DNA of 58,487 bases, from positions 1-58,487 of the forward strand of contig JANQEN010000249.1 of NCBI GenBank assembly GCA_028278335.1. Reading direction: 5' to 3'. Within the stretch, counting starts at the first letter, position 1; each line of letters begins with the position of its first letter. Shown one piece after another: positions 34,573 through 44,800 of the stretch. The DNA comes from Chitinivibrionales bacterium. Its GTDB lineage: Bacteria > Fibrobacterota > Chitinivibrionia > Chitinivibrionales > JANQEN01. The notes beneath the pieces are model-generated. The model saw only the letters and a program-made list of their open reading frames with translations, had not been told where the DNA came from and made no database searches. Position numbers and translations under genes: made by a program.

Positions 34573-35409
34573 ATGATAAATGTTTTCGAATATATTGAGT
34601 ATAGGATACTACTTAAGGATCTTTATGAGTACAAAAAGAGGGAGCAGCCCTCCTTCTCTTACCGGTACATAGGGAACAAAGTGGGCTTTAAATCTGCCGG
34701 ATTTTTTTCCAATATCCTGCAGGGTAAGAGAAATATATCGAATCACATAATCTTTAAGTTTGCCGAGCTTTTTAAGTTCAATAAAAAAGAGACCGAATAT
34801 TTTGAGATGTTGGTCATGTATGATCAATCAAAACAGCATGACCGGAAAAAATATTACTTTGAGCGATTGCTTGCGATGCGTAAATCCAAGGTCCATCAAA
34901 TAACTGCAGACCAATACGAATATTTCGACAACTGGTATAATGTTGCAATACGGGAATTATTAAACTATTTTCCCTTTAGAGGAGATTACCAGGAACTGGC
35001 AAAAAAGCTGAATCCACCAATTACTCCAAAGGAGGCCAGAAAGTCGGTGGAACTCCTTTTGCGCCTCGGGTTAATAGAGGAGAAAGAGGATCACACCTAT
35101 CGAGTAACGCATAAGACTATTACGACAGTGCCCAAGGTACCCTTAGTGGCGGTGCACAATTTTCAGCATGCTACCATGGACCTTGCCAAGGAGGCAATTG
35201 ATCGCTTTCCCTTTGAGAAGCGAAGTGTGTCAACGCTTACCTTAAGTCTGTCGGAAGAGGTGTACAAAACCATTGAGGAGAAGCTTGCCATATTCAGGCG
35301 GGATGTGCTCGACTTAGTAAAAAATGATATGAAACGAATAGACCGGGTTTACCAATTTAATTTTCAGATATTCCCCCTTTCCGAGGAACAGGATCAGAAT
35401 AGGGTATAA
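34573..35409 (+). CDS. TIGR02147 family (DUF4423) putative transcriptional regulator
   Basis: A 278-residue paralogue of the protein encoded at 17098-17925. It shares the N-terminal VFEYIEYRILLKDLYEYKK, the Xre-like helix-turn-helix (SYRYIGNKVGFKSAGFFSNI, then FAELFKFNKKETEYFEMLV), the middle ADQYEYFDNWYNVAI, the winged-helix-like LAKKLNPPITPKEARKSVEL, and the family ending DRVYQFNFQIFPLS. The stop overlaps the next start by one base (TAATG). DNA binding is inferred from the fold. It is divergent from hoxF, so it could conceivably act on that promoter too, but the coupled downstream lipoprotein is the more likely partner. Confidence 0.9.
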   Translation: MINVFEYIEYRILLKDLYEYKKREQPSFSYRYIGNKVGFKSAGFFSNILQGKRNISNHIIFKFAELFKFNKKETEYFEMLVMYDQSKQHDRKKYYFERLLAMRKSKVHQITADQYEYFDNWYNVAIRELLNYFPFRGDYQELAKKLNPPITPKEARKSVELLLRLGLIEEKEDHTYRVTHKTITTVPKVPLVAVHNFQHATMDLAKEAIDRFPFEKRSVSTLTLSLSEEVYKTIEEKLAIFRRDVLDLVKNDMKRIDRVYQFNFQIFPLSEEQDQNRV

Positions 35410-37541
35410 TGAAGTACGTTTTAAGCATTCTACTTTTATTATTTACAGTGATGTGTCTATGGATAGATTGCTCTGTTGGTGATCCTCAAAGTAATAATAA
35501 TCCTCCTGGTAGTGGTACTGAAACTGTTGGTGGAATCTTGGTTGATTCAACCGGTACTCCTGTATCAGAAGCCGCTGTTCATGTAAGGCCAGTGGACCCG
35601 TCCTCAACAATATTGTACCATGGTTTCACTGATGATACAGGTGCATATGAAATTGATAGTGTTAAACAGGGTGTTTACAATTTATTCGGCTTTACCTCAG
35701 ATACTTCGTTGCTGGTCAAAAGAGATAGCATTGTCAAGCAAGATCAAATTTCTTTAAATTTAGGTGTCGATACCATGGTCGCACCTGGTGGCTTATTTGG
35801 AAGGGTTCTCCTTGACAGTGTGAGTAAAGCCGGTGTTAAGATTTATGTTCATGGATACTCCTATGTTGCCCATACCAATGACTCTGGTTATTATAAAATG
35901 GAAAACGTGTATCCTGGTATTTATACCCTTGGATATTCGTATATCGGGTACCGTGAGGAGCGAGACACTGGAGTTGTTGTTTTGCCAGCAACTATTGATA
36001 CTCTACCCACAAAGCATCTTGTTCTTGATACCATAAATGCCCCACCGGCACCAAAAAATCTTCGCCTTACCTATGACACACTTTCTGGTGTGGCAACATT
36101 AGTGTGGGATCCGGTGCCTGTGGCAGACTTAAACCACTATAAAGTCTATCACGACTCTGCAGGAACACCGGTGCTGCTTGGTACTGCAAAGCAAAATCTT
36201 TTTGTTGATTCAATATTTTCAAACCTTTTAGATACTTCTTCCTATGAAAGAGTGTATCAGGTCGTGGCTGTGGATAATGGCAACAATGCCAGCCTTTATT
36301 CCAATCCCCTAGATTTGGTTGCTCTCTCACCAACTCTTTTAAGAACCTATTTTACCTTTGCTAAGGTGCATGATACTCTTGTCAATGGTCAGGAAGTCAC
36401 CCTTGCGCTCTCCTATACCAATAAAACCAGGCTCAACACACGAATTCTCTGGTATTGTGGTAATCCATTAGATACCGTTCGGATCGACACAATTTCCGAT
36501 AAAAGTGGGACCGATACTCTGGTTTATGCATGGCAGGATTCAGGATATCATACAGTGCGGGTAGAGGCGCTTGATAATGGTGGTCAAGTGTGGTGCGATA
36601 GTTTACGGGTGCGCATACTTGACTCATCGCAAATTTACATTCCTGACACCTGGCGAGATGTCAAGGCAATGACCCATAAGCGCCGCTTTAATGAAGCTAT
36701 TTGTGTTAATGATGCACTCTATGTATTAGGTGGAGGAGAGGACTTTTACAATGGTATTGATATAATTCCTCGAGCACTCACAGTGGCTGAGAAATTTACT
36801 TTTGCCGACAGTACCTGGGTAGCTATTGATTCAATGCCCACTCCTCGATTTACTGCGGCTGTTGCTGCGGTGCAAAAAAAGATCTATGTCATTGGCGGAC
36901 GAAATCTTGAAACAACCCACAACACTATTGATGTATACAATACAGAAACGGGAAACTGGGAAGCGCCTATCACAATGCCCTCTATTCGATACGGTCATGT
37001 CGCTCGCGTGCGACAGGACACGATCTTTCTCTTTGGTGGTTATAAAAAGGATAATAATGGCTTAGTGATCACCGCTGATATTGATGCCTTTGTTCCTGCA
37101 ACCAATACATGGGAACTTAAAAGGAAGATGCAAACGCCTCGTGCCTATCACCAGGTGGTACAAATGGAGAATCAATTTTATATCCTCGGTGGAATAGAAA
37201 ACCTTGAAGGATTGAGAAGCGTTGAGATTTATGACCCCACAACAAATCATATAAGCAGGGGAGATCCCCTTCGACAAGCTCGAATGCACTTTGGAGCAGT
37301 AGTATTAAACAATGAAATTTATGTTGTTGGAGGGATGGTGTCCTTGCTCTCCTCAGAAATGTTATCAAGTATGGATGCCTTTGATAAAGAAAAGGGATGG
37401 CATGAGAGAAAACCGCTGTCAAAAGCGAGGCACTCCTTTGGTATTTGTGGGTATAAGGGGATTTTATACGTGACCGGTGGGGCAGACAAAGAGTTTCCCT
37501 ATTTGGGTCAACTCAATACAATTTTAAAGTATTATCCTTAA
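35409..37541 (+). CDS. Lipoprotein-like exported protein: two carboxypeptidase-regulatory domains, FnIII-like domain and Kelch propeller
   Basis: A 710-residue exported protein. The signal (ILLLLFTVMCLWIDCSVG) ends in a Cys with Asp before it, lipoprotein-like but not canonical. Order: two CarboxypepD_reg/CNA-B-like beta-sandwiches (about 40-115, GGILVDSTGTPVSEAAVHV and DDTGAYEIDSV; about 128-205, GGLFGRVLLDSVSKAGVKI), a fibronectin-III-like region (213-310; PAPKNLRLTYD), a PKD-like domain (325-410) and a Kelch propeller (430-710; ALYVLGGGED, KIYVIGGRNL, QFYILGGIEN, EIYVVGGMVS, ILYVTGGADK). It is translationally coupled to the TIGR02147 gene. Both TIGR02147 loci in the window encode a similar regulator-plus-propeller design, so a ligand-binding surface partner for the regulator is a reasonable inference. 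Confidence 0.8.
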   Translation: MKYVLSILLLLFTVMCLWIDCSVGDPQSNNNPPGSGTETVGGILVDSTGTPVSEAAVHVRPVDPSSTILYHGFTDDTGAYEIDSVKQGVYNLFGFTSDTSLLVKRDSIVKQDQISLNLGVDTMVAPGGLFGRVLLDSVSKAGVKIYVHGYSYVAHTNDSGYYKMENVYPGIYTLGYSYIGYREERDTGVVVLPATIDTLPTKHLVLDTINAPPAPKNLRLTYDTLSGVATLVWDPVPVADLNHYKVYHDSAGTPVLLGTAKQNLFVDSIFSNLLDTSSYERVYQVVAVDNGNNASLYSNPLDLVALSPTLLRTYFTFAKVHDTLVNGQEVTLALSYTNKTRLNTRILWYCGNPLDTVRIDTISDKSGTDTLVYAWQDSGYHTVRVEALDNGGQVWCDSLRVRILDSSQIYIPDTWRDVKAMTHKRRFNEAICVNDALYVLGGGEDFYNGIDIIPRALTVAEKFTFADSTWVAIDSMPTPRFTAAVAAVQKKIYVIGGRNLETTHNTIDVYNTETGNWEAPITMPSIRYGHVARVRQDTIFLFGGYKKDNNGLVITADIDAFVPATNTWELKRKMQTPRAYHQVVQMENQFYILGGIENLEGLRSVEIYDPTTNHISRGDPLRQARMHFGAVVLNNEIYVVGGMVSLLSSEMLSSMDAFDKEKGWHERKPLSKARHSFGICGYKGILYVTGGADKEFPYLGQLNTILKYYP

Positions 37542-37553
37542 TGTGGAGTTGGG

Positions 37554-39254
37554 GTGAACATAAGAAGTTATAGAATTCTCAGGGGTAAAGCAGTGTTACA
37601 GATTGTTATAATCTGCAACATTGTGATACATTTCTTATGTGTGTCCTCTGTTTTCTCTGGTACCTCTTCTGTGCATACCAATATGCTTTACAATCACGCC
37701 TATTTCAACGACAATCATTGGCGGATCTCCAGTGATTTAATTGGGTATAATCTCTCTCCTGAATATCAAGCTTTACAACCAGGTAGAGCTTCCTTTGCTC
37801 AATGCGATACCAATACCTATGCGCTTTTTTCCGCAACCGATAATAAACTATATCTTATGAGTATTGGATTACAGCCTGTCACTAATAATCAAAAGGCAAT
37901 AATCTCAGCTCGTACACCAGTGCTTTCTCCTGTTGGCTCTGCAGGAGGACTCTTTTCACTATTTTTGCGACAGTCCCAAAAAGTCGATACCGTTTGTGTT
38001 TGTGTTCCTCAGAGTGGAAATGTTGTTCATATACATCATATTGATACTAAAACAAACCTTCCAGTTAAGGTCGATACTCTGATACTCTCCCAACCAACAG
38101 GACCTTTTACAACAACAGTCAGTGTTGGCGGACCTGATGAGGCTCTGAGTACTCCCAGTGGTCTTTGGATATGCGGCTCCCGGGGAGTTGTGCGCTATTT
38201 TGCCTGGAATGGGACTGCATGGGGTACAGAGGTGGTTTATGATATTGATACCGCTGAGACTGTCTCAGCTCTTTGTAAAGAGGCTCTAGGCACGGCCTCT
38301 GGAAAAGTTTACCAATTTGAGGGTAATGCCTTTGTATTAAAGGGGCAACCTGGACAATTTGCTATTAATAAAATATCGCCTTTGGGTGCTGTTGCCAAAG
38401 GTGGAACCATTATAAAACGTAAAGGTGCAAATTGGGTGCCCTTTGAAAAGGGTGCAAGCAATCCTTCCTATTTCAATTTTATTGCCCGTACTGATGGCTC
38501 AGGAGTTGAGCTTTTAGACAGTGCTTGGAAGTTTTCCGTACATACTTTGGAAGACACTGCGACCTACTTTGCCATTCGTCCCCCTGATGTAGCTGCTTTT
38601 GTAAATAATGGAGTGTATCACTATCCAGCAGATGTAAATAAAGTCGTTGCCATAGACCTTGTTGACCCTGATGGTAATTTCCGTCTGCCGCAGATAACCC
38701 TCAATAGCACTGTTAATTTAATTGATTCCCTCAATCCTTTTCGTCCTGATACTGTTTGGACTATGGGATACAATGATTTCTTTGATACATTAATAACCCT
38801 TACCCTGAGAAGGGATTCGATTATTGTTGAGGCAACCATCCGCAATGCAGCGTTTGAGTTTACGACGTACAGAAAGCATTGGGTCTCTATTCTCTCTCGT
38901 CGCGCTTTTAAATGGCGGAGAAATGATACCATTTTGGTATCTATGGATAACCAATCCCTTGTTTTGGTATATGAACCAGGTTCAACAGTAATCTCCCTGA
39001 GTGGTTTGCAAAGAAATGCAGCCAAACCACGAGTGTTGTATGGACAACAGGGTGTTACCTTTACCCATCTACCCAAAAACCTTCAGAGTATCTCATTTTA
39101 CACTGTGCGAGGTCAGAAAATTTTAACACAAACAATTGCAATGAACGTAAAGAGTGTATTTGTACCAATGCCTGTGGCTGCTAATATGCTCTGTGTTGTG
39201 TATACCTTTTCCAACAAAGTGGTGTTGCGAGAGACCATCCCACTAATCAAGTAA
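37554..39254 (+). CDS. Secreted protein of unknown function with T9SS-like C-terminus
   Basis: A 566-residue exported protein that matches no family I recognise. A long signal peptide (VLQIVIICNIVIHFLCVSSV) precedes a beta-rich body with no repeats that stand out. The C-terminus (about 490-566) has the T9SS type A look: SISFYTVRGQKILTQTI, a PVAANMLCVVYTF strand pair and a basic end. It starts at GTG 37554, 12 bases after the lipoprotein stop, with GGAG upstream, and so continues the TIGR02147-lipoprotein transcript. It may be the exported product or ligand of that locus (inference). A weak hairpin follows at 39315-39333. Confidence 0.6.
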   Translation: MNIRSYRILRGKAVLQIVIICNIVIHFLCVSSVFSGTSSVHTNMLYNHAYFNDNHWRISSDLIGYNLSPEYQALQPGRASFAQCDTNTYALFSATDNKLYLMSIGLQPVTNNQKAIISARTPVLSPVGSAGGLFSLFLRQSQKVDTVCVCVPQSGNVVHIHHIDTKTNLPVKVDTLILSQPTGPFTTTVSVGGPDEALSTPSGLWICGSRGVVRYFAWNGTAWGTEVVYDIDTAETVSALCKEALGTASGKVYQFEGNAFVLKGQPGQFAINKISPLGAVAKGGTIIKRKGANWVPFEKGASNPSYFNFIARTDGSGVELLDSAWKFSVHTLEDTATYFAIRPPDVAAFVNNGVYHYPADVNKVVAIDLVDPDGNFRLPQITLNSTVNLIDSLNPFRPDTVWTMGYNDFFDTLITLTLRRDSIIVEATIRNAAFEFTTYRKHWVSILSRRAFKWRRNDTILVSMDNQSLVLVYEPGSTVISLSGLQRNAAKPRVLYGQQGVTFTHLPKNLQSISFYTVRGQKILTQTIAMNVKSVFVPMPVAANMLCVVYTFSNKVVLRETIPLIK

Positions 39255-39314
39255 ATCCTGACGATTTCCATTAATCTTTTGTTCTTAAAATCTGTCCGTA
39301 CTGTTTTCTGAAAG

Positions 39315-39333
39315 AAAACACTTTTGGTGTTTT
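39315..39333 (+). terminator. Weak terminator-like hairpin after the second TIGR02147 locus
   Basis: AAAACAC (39315-39321) pairs with GTGTTTT (39327-39333) around TTTTG, about 60 bases after the stop at 39254, followed by T/G text. Seven AT-rich pairs only, so a weak call. Confidence 0.4.
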
Positions 39334-39434
39334 TGGGTTGCTTTAGTGCTGTTAAGATCCAATATTTACGGTATATTAATACTATAGACTGTTTTCTGAT
39401 TAATTAGATAGTTAACCTAAATATGGAGGGCACT

Positions 39435-39587
39435 ATGAAGAAATTAGACACAAAAAAGATTACAGCTCCTATGTCTAAACATTCTGAACCAATATCCATC
39501 GATTGGTCAACTCCTATTTGGGCTCTTCTCTATTTATTGTTGATGTTTGTACTCTTTTGCAAAGGTGTTATGTCCTTGGTGCAATAG
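39435..39587 (+). CDS. Small membrane protein, 50 residues
   Basis: A short frame starting at ATG 39435 five bases after GGAGG, ending at TAG 39587. It encodes a charged/polar N-terminus (MKKLDTKKITAPMSKHSEP) and one hydrophobic segment (PIWALLYLLLMFVLFCKGV), so a single-pass small membrane protein is predicted. No family is recognised. It is flanked by about 180 bases upstream and lies convergent with the beta-helix gene. The good ribosome binding site and amphipathic layout support it over chance, but expression is unproven. Confidence 0.5.
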   Translation: MKKLDTKKITAPMSKHSEPISIDWSTPIWALLYLLLMFVLFCKGVMSLVQ

Positions 39588-39680
39588 TAAGTGCTGCACA
39601 ACCTCCTTGGAATGGGTGGCTGGATGTGATCATTTCTGGAGCGGTTTTTCCGCTCCTGACCATCCATCCTTTTAGCAAAC

Positions 39681-40850
39681 CTAATTATTTGGCTTTTCGT
39701 CAGGGCACCCATCATCATCTTTAAAACCGTTCACAGTTTCAGGAAGTGTAGGACATTTGTCAATTTCATCGGGGACGCCATCATTATCATTGTCTAAGTC
39801 AGGGCATCCGTCTCGATCGGTGAATCCATCATAGTCTTCTGGCTTATTTGGACATCCATCTTTAGAATCATAAATTCCATCCTCATCATTATCATAATCT
39901 GGACATCCATCACTATCCTGAAATTGATCAAAATCTTCTGCCACGTCAGGGCATTGATCTTTCTCCTCTGCTATACCATCTTCATCACTGTCTTTAAAGA
40001 GATTTTTTAATCCCTCAATTGTAACAATTCCTATTGGTGCACGATTTTTTCCCATATTTTTAAGAGGATTGTTGTAAACCTCCTCTTTGTTGGTACCATA
40101 AAAAAGCTCAACTGAACTCCAGGCATGTTTGGGATATTTTGGATCAATTGAAATGTTCGTCGCATCGATAACAGCATATCTATTAAAGGAACGACGATTT
40201 TTAAAAAAGTTGTTGTAAATGATACGTGATTTTCGGGAGTCCTTGCTTACAAAGATTCCAAACTGTTTGTTATCAACAAACACATTATTTTGTACCAATA
40301 CACCACTTTTTCGGGTTAAGTTGATGCCACAATAATTGTTATTGGCAAAGATATTATGCTCTATTGCGGTGCGTGTGCCATAGGCTACTAATTCGCAGTA
40401 CACGCCACTCCACTCGTTATTAGCGATTATATTGTTTTTAATATAGGGAAGGGAAAGCAAACAATGGATGCCGGTTTTGGTATTTTGGGTAATAAGACAA
40501 TTTTCAATTGCAACATTGGTGTTTTCTGATAAAATACCAATGCCTCCTTGCTGGATAGTAAACCGGGAGATAAGAGCAAAGTTTGCTCCTTTTACAACAG
40601 GATCTTTAAGATTACCCTTTAGAATTGTTCCTTTTACACTTTGACCAAGAAGGACAATTTTATCGGGCATAGTAATGTTTTCTTTGTAGGTGCCATTAAG
40701 AACAAAAACAGTATCACCCTCCTCGACCTCATTGAGGGCTAACTGGATTTTGGGGTAATCAGTGGGAATAACAATCTTTCTGCTGGCAAAAGTGAAAATA
40801 ACCAAAGTAAAAACAAAAAAAATGTACGTTTTGGGATGTATCTTAGTCAT
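39681..40850 (-). CDS. Exported right-handed beta-helix protein with TSP3-type calcium-binding tail
   Basis: A 389-residue exported protein. The signal (YIFFVFTLVIFTFASRK) leads into a NosD/parallel beta-helix region (about 30-250) with repeated turns (VAIENCLITQNTKTGIHC, IEHNIFANNNYCGINL, VLVQNNVFVDNKQFGIFV). The C-terminal 115 residues hold thrombospondin type-3-like repeats (DSDEDGIAEEKDQCPD, NDEDGIYDSKDGCPN, NDNDGVPDEIDKCP), Asp-rich and calcium-binding in known examples, often linkers in Fibrobacterota/Bacteroidota cell-surface proteins. ATG 40850 follows GGAG; the frame is open to TTG 40862 but that is less likely. Substrate unknown; carbohydrate binding is plausible from the fold. Confidence 0.75.
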   Translation of the reverse strand: MTKIHPKTYIFFVFTLVIFTFASRKIVIPTDYPKIQLALNEVEEGDTVFVLNGTYKENITMPDKIVLLGQSVKGTILKGNLKDPVVKGANFALISRFTIQQGGIGILSENTNVAIENCLITQNTKTGIHCLLSLPYIKNNIIANNEWSGVYCELVAYGTRTAIEHNIFANNNYCGINLTRKSGVLVQNNVFVDNKQFGIFVSKDSRKSRIIYNNFFKNRRSFNRYAVIDATNISIDPKYPKHAWSSVELFYGTNKEEVYNNPLKNMGKNRAPIGIVTIEGLKNLFKDSDEDGIAEEKDQCPDVAEDFDQFQDSDGCPDYDNDEDGIYDSKDGCPNKPEDYDGFTDRDGCPDLDNDNDGVPDEIDKCPTLPETVNGFKDDDGCPDEKPNN

Positions 40851-40988
40851 AGTATTCTCCAAATAAAAGGATACCCAAAAATAAACAAACTTCCCTCTTT
40901 TTTACAAGCTATTATTTTATAGTAGTATACTAATAACTATTACGATTTAATATGAATAATAGTCGTCTTTTTCTTTCAAGGAGTTTAA

Positions 40989-41747
40989 ATGATACAGTTA
41001 AAGGAATTGGTTGCCTATTTAGATTCCTATTTAAAGATTGAATCTGTTGAGGATATTTGCTGGAACGGCTTACAGGTAGAAGGTAAACAGAAGATTGGTA
41101 CCATTGGTTTTGCTGTAGATGCTGGAACGACCACCTTTGAAAAAGCTAACGCTTTGGGAGTTGATTTTCTTATTGTTCATCATGGTATGTTTTGGAAATA
41201 TTCTAATCCCTCTATTGCAGGAGTAAATCGTAAACGTTTTGAGGCGCTGGATCAAAACAGGATATCTCTTTATGCAGTTCATTTGCCTTTGGACAAACAT
41301 AGGGTTGTCGGTAACAATGCCGAACTCTTGTCAGTAATTGGGGCCAAGATGGTTGAAGATACTGAGGGAAAAGCTTCGAAATCTATTGGGTGTGATGGCC
41401 TCTTTTCTAAAGCAACATCATTGGAATTCGTTGTAAAGAAACTTGAGCGTTCCTTACCAACAAGATGTAAGACCTTACCATTTGGCTCAAAAAAGATAAA
41501 ATCAGTACATGCCCTTTCAGGTAGCGCCAGTCATGCCGATATTGAAAATGCCATAAAGCGAAAAATAGATCTCTTTATCACTGGTGAAGAGATGGAGTTG
41601 TATCATGCTGCCTTGGATGGGGCAATGCATGTGATTTTTGCAGGCCATCATGCTACAGAAACAGTGGGGCTAAAAGCACTAATGAAAAAGGTAAAAAAGA
41701 AGTTCTCTGTTACGACAAAGTTTATTGATCTTCCAACTGGATTATAG
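40989..41747 (+). CDS. Nif3-like dinuclear metal center protein
   Basis: A 252-residue protein of the Nif3/YbgI/GTP cyclohydrolase-I-type-2 family. It shows ICWNGLQVEG, DFLIVHHGMFW (metal-ligand His pair), ISLYAVHLPLDKH, a mid-domain TGEEMELYHAALDG, and the C-terminal AGHHATETVGLKAL with the other ligand His and Glu. These proteins form hexameric rings around a dinuclear metal site; cellular role is not settled. AAGGAG lies six bases before ATG 40989. Single-gene unit; convergent with the efflux operon. Confidence 0.9.
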   Translation: MIQLKELVAYLDSYLKIESVEDICWNGLQVEGKQKIGTIGFAVDAGTTTFEKANALGVDFLIVHHGMFWKYSNPSIAGVNRKRFEALDQNRISLYAVHLPLDKHRVVGNNAELLSVIGAKMVEDTEGKASKSIGCDGLFSKATSLEFVVKKLERSLPTRCKTLPFGSKKIKSVHALSGSASHADIENAIKRKIDLFITGEEMELYHAALDGAMHVIFAGHHATETVGLKALMKKVKKKFSVTTKFIDLPTGL

Positions 41748-41772
41748 CTAATTGTTGCAATCAACATGATTA

Positions 41773-41809
41773 CCACGCATGCGGAAGTCTAATACTCCCG
41801 CTTGCATGG
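41773..41809. terminator. Bidirectional terminator-like hairpin
   Basis: A 15-position arm (41773-41787) pairs with 41795-41809 with three mismatches around a seven-base loop. It lies between the Nif3-like gene and the end of the convergent RND gene; TTGATTTCTTT follows on the plus strand. Confidence 0.6.
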
Positions 41810-41832
41810 TTGATTTCTTTGATTGTGATTGG

Positions 41833-44800
41833 CTAATTTGTATCACCTTCCAGCTTCATAGTAAAGCCGAACTTCGTTGAAATATCATTAAGGATTCCAT
41901 AAGCGCAGGGAATCACAATAAGCGTTCCAATGGTTGAGAAAAATAGACCAAAAATGATTGTTGATGCCATTGGTCCCCACGTTGGAGAATAGCCGCCTAA
42001 TCCGATGGCCATGGGTATGAGCCCGCCAATCGTTGTAACCGAGGTTAATATAATAGGTCGTAAACGGATGGTAGCCCCTTCTATAACGGCATCCTTCACT
42101 GGCATTCCCTTTCGCCTAAGCCCATTGATAAAACTGATCAGTACAATGGCATCATTAACAGCAATTCCAGCGAGCGCCACCACAGCAAAGAGTACCACTA
42201 TGGAGAGTGGTGTACGCGAGATTAATAGAAAGAGAAAGCATCCCACAAGAGCAAAGAATATGGTCAATCCCATGATAAGCGGCTGGAAATAGGATTTAAA
42301 CTGTGCACCCATAATCACGAACATAAGAAATAGTCCAACCCCAAACAGACGGGCCACGTCTGCCAAAAGCGTATTGAACTCTTCAAACTCACCTCCAACT
42401 TTTAGTGAAATATCTGGATAGAGCCGTTTATGCTTTGTGTTGAATTCATTTTCTATCCTTTTCATGATCTCTTTGATCTTTCGATTATCTAAATCAGAAT
42501 CGGCACTAATGGTGATCTCTCGTTTCTTTTCCAATCGACGTATTGCACCAATACTTTTGCCGTATTCCAGAGTACACACTGATGAAAAGGGGATAAATCG
42601 TCCATCCGGTGTGGGAATGGAAAGATTAAGAACATCCTCCACTGAGCGTCTGTTTTTTTCTGCAAGACTGACAATCACATCGATCTCCTCATCTTCGTCA
42701 TAGAATACAGTCGCTTCTGATCCCTCAAAACATTTACGGATATAGAGCCCTATCAGTGCGGCATTGAGCCCTAAGGCCGAGGTGCGGTCTTCATCAATGT
42801 TGATTTTTAGCTCCGGTGATCCCATATCGTAGTTGTCATCGATATTATAGACTTCCGGGTACTCTTCAAGGATTTTTTTGTAATCCGCAGAGAGTGATGC
42901 CATGTCATCGTAATTGTCTCCCTGCAGCCGGAAGGAGATTGGTTTATCACGAGGTGGTCCATTGGGTGGTACACGAAAGTTGACAATTTCTGCTCCGGGA
43001 ATATTGTTACACATCTCCTGAAGCTCACGCATGATTACCGGAACCGGCCGTTTTCTACCCTCCTGTCGCTTTTCAAGCTCAACGGTAATTTGAGCGACAT
43101 TGCTCTGGGTAAGCCACTCTGTTTCTCCAATTAAAAAGCCGACAGTGGTGCTCAATGATATGACCTCACCATTACCCACAAGAGGCATAAGCCGATCCTC
43201 AAAGCGCTTTGCAATATTTTCCGTTGACTCTCGAGGAGTCCCCACGGGGAGTTGGATATCAACCATGAAAAAAGGAAAATTCTCTCCAGCAAAAAGATCT
43301 TGCTTTATGAGAGGATACATAAAAAGGGTCGCAACAATAAGGATGTTTGTGATCACTAAGGTAATATATCGATGATGGTACGCTCGGGATACCAAATTTT
43401 TAAAGGCCGCCTGCCATCGACCAATAAAGCCCGTCCCCTTCTCTTTTACCGAACCACTCCAATCTGCAAAATGAGAGGGTAAAAAGAGTAATGCTTCGAT
43501 TGTTGATGCGACCAGTGCCAGCGACACCACAATAGGGATAATTCGCATAAATTTACCCATGATTCCTGGAAGGATCATCAGGGGTAAAAATGCAGCGACT
43601 GTGGTACCGGTAGCCGCAATAACAGGAAGAATCACCTCGTTGGTTCCTTTGATTGCCGCTTCATGTCGGGAGAGTCCCATCTGTCTATATCGGTAGCAGT
43701 TCTCTATGATCACAATGGCATGATCGACGATCATACCAAGGACAAGGACCAGGGCAAAGAGTGAATTACCATTGAGTGTTTCACCAATATTGTCCATCCA
43801 AAGAAAGGTGATAGAGAAGGCCAAGGGAATTCCTAGAGCAGTAAGCAGGGCATTGCGAAGGCCGATGAAGACAAACAGAACAATAACTAGCAGAAGAAAT
43901 CCCATTACCGCATTGGTCCCAAGAGTCGAGAGGGACTCTCGAATAAACCAGGTGGTATCATTTGAGTATGTCAAGGTTATTGATTCAGGTAGTGACTTTT
44001 TGTAAAGGTCAACAGCTTTTCGAACTCCCTTAACCACACTGATAGAGTTGTTTTTTAATTTTTTTGAAACTACTAAGGAGATTGACTTTTTGCCATTGAA
44101 TCGAGCATCTTGCACCGCTTTGGAAAGGGTGTCTTTGATTATAGCTACATCGGATATTTTGATTGATCCTTGCCCAGGACGATTGCGAATGATCACATTA
44201 CCAAACTCGTTAATATTTTTGATCTCACCAATGGTACGCAGAATATATTCTCTACTGTCATCGCGAAGTGTTCCACCGGGCACATTGATATTTCGACCTT
44301 GAATAGCTTGCTCAATTTCATCTAAAGAGATTCCAAAGGATTCGATTTTGTTTTTATCCACCTCAATGCGGATTTTGCGCTCCCGCGCACCCACTGGCTC
44401 AACCTTAGATACTCCCGGCACATCTAAAATTTTTTCCTTTAGTTCATTGGCAATCGTGTTAAGCTGCATCTCATCTACTTCACCATTAAGAACTATGGTA
44501 ACAATGGAAAAGAAATCTGAGGAGGAGAAATCATCGATTTGGGGATCCAAAGCGTCATCGGGTAGTGGCACTTTGTCAAACTCTGCGCGAAGATCCTGAT
44601 ATACCCGCCTAAACTCATCGTCGGAAATATCATCTTCAAATTCTACCTGAAGAAAGCAGAGTCCCTCATAGGTAGTTGAACGAATTCTTTTTATCTTGTC
44701 AACATCGGAGATTTCATCTTCTACTTTGATGGTGATATTTTTTTCAATTTCCTCAGCTGAGACGCCGGGGTAAGGGATTGCTATGAATACCCAGGAAAAG

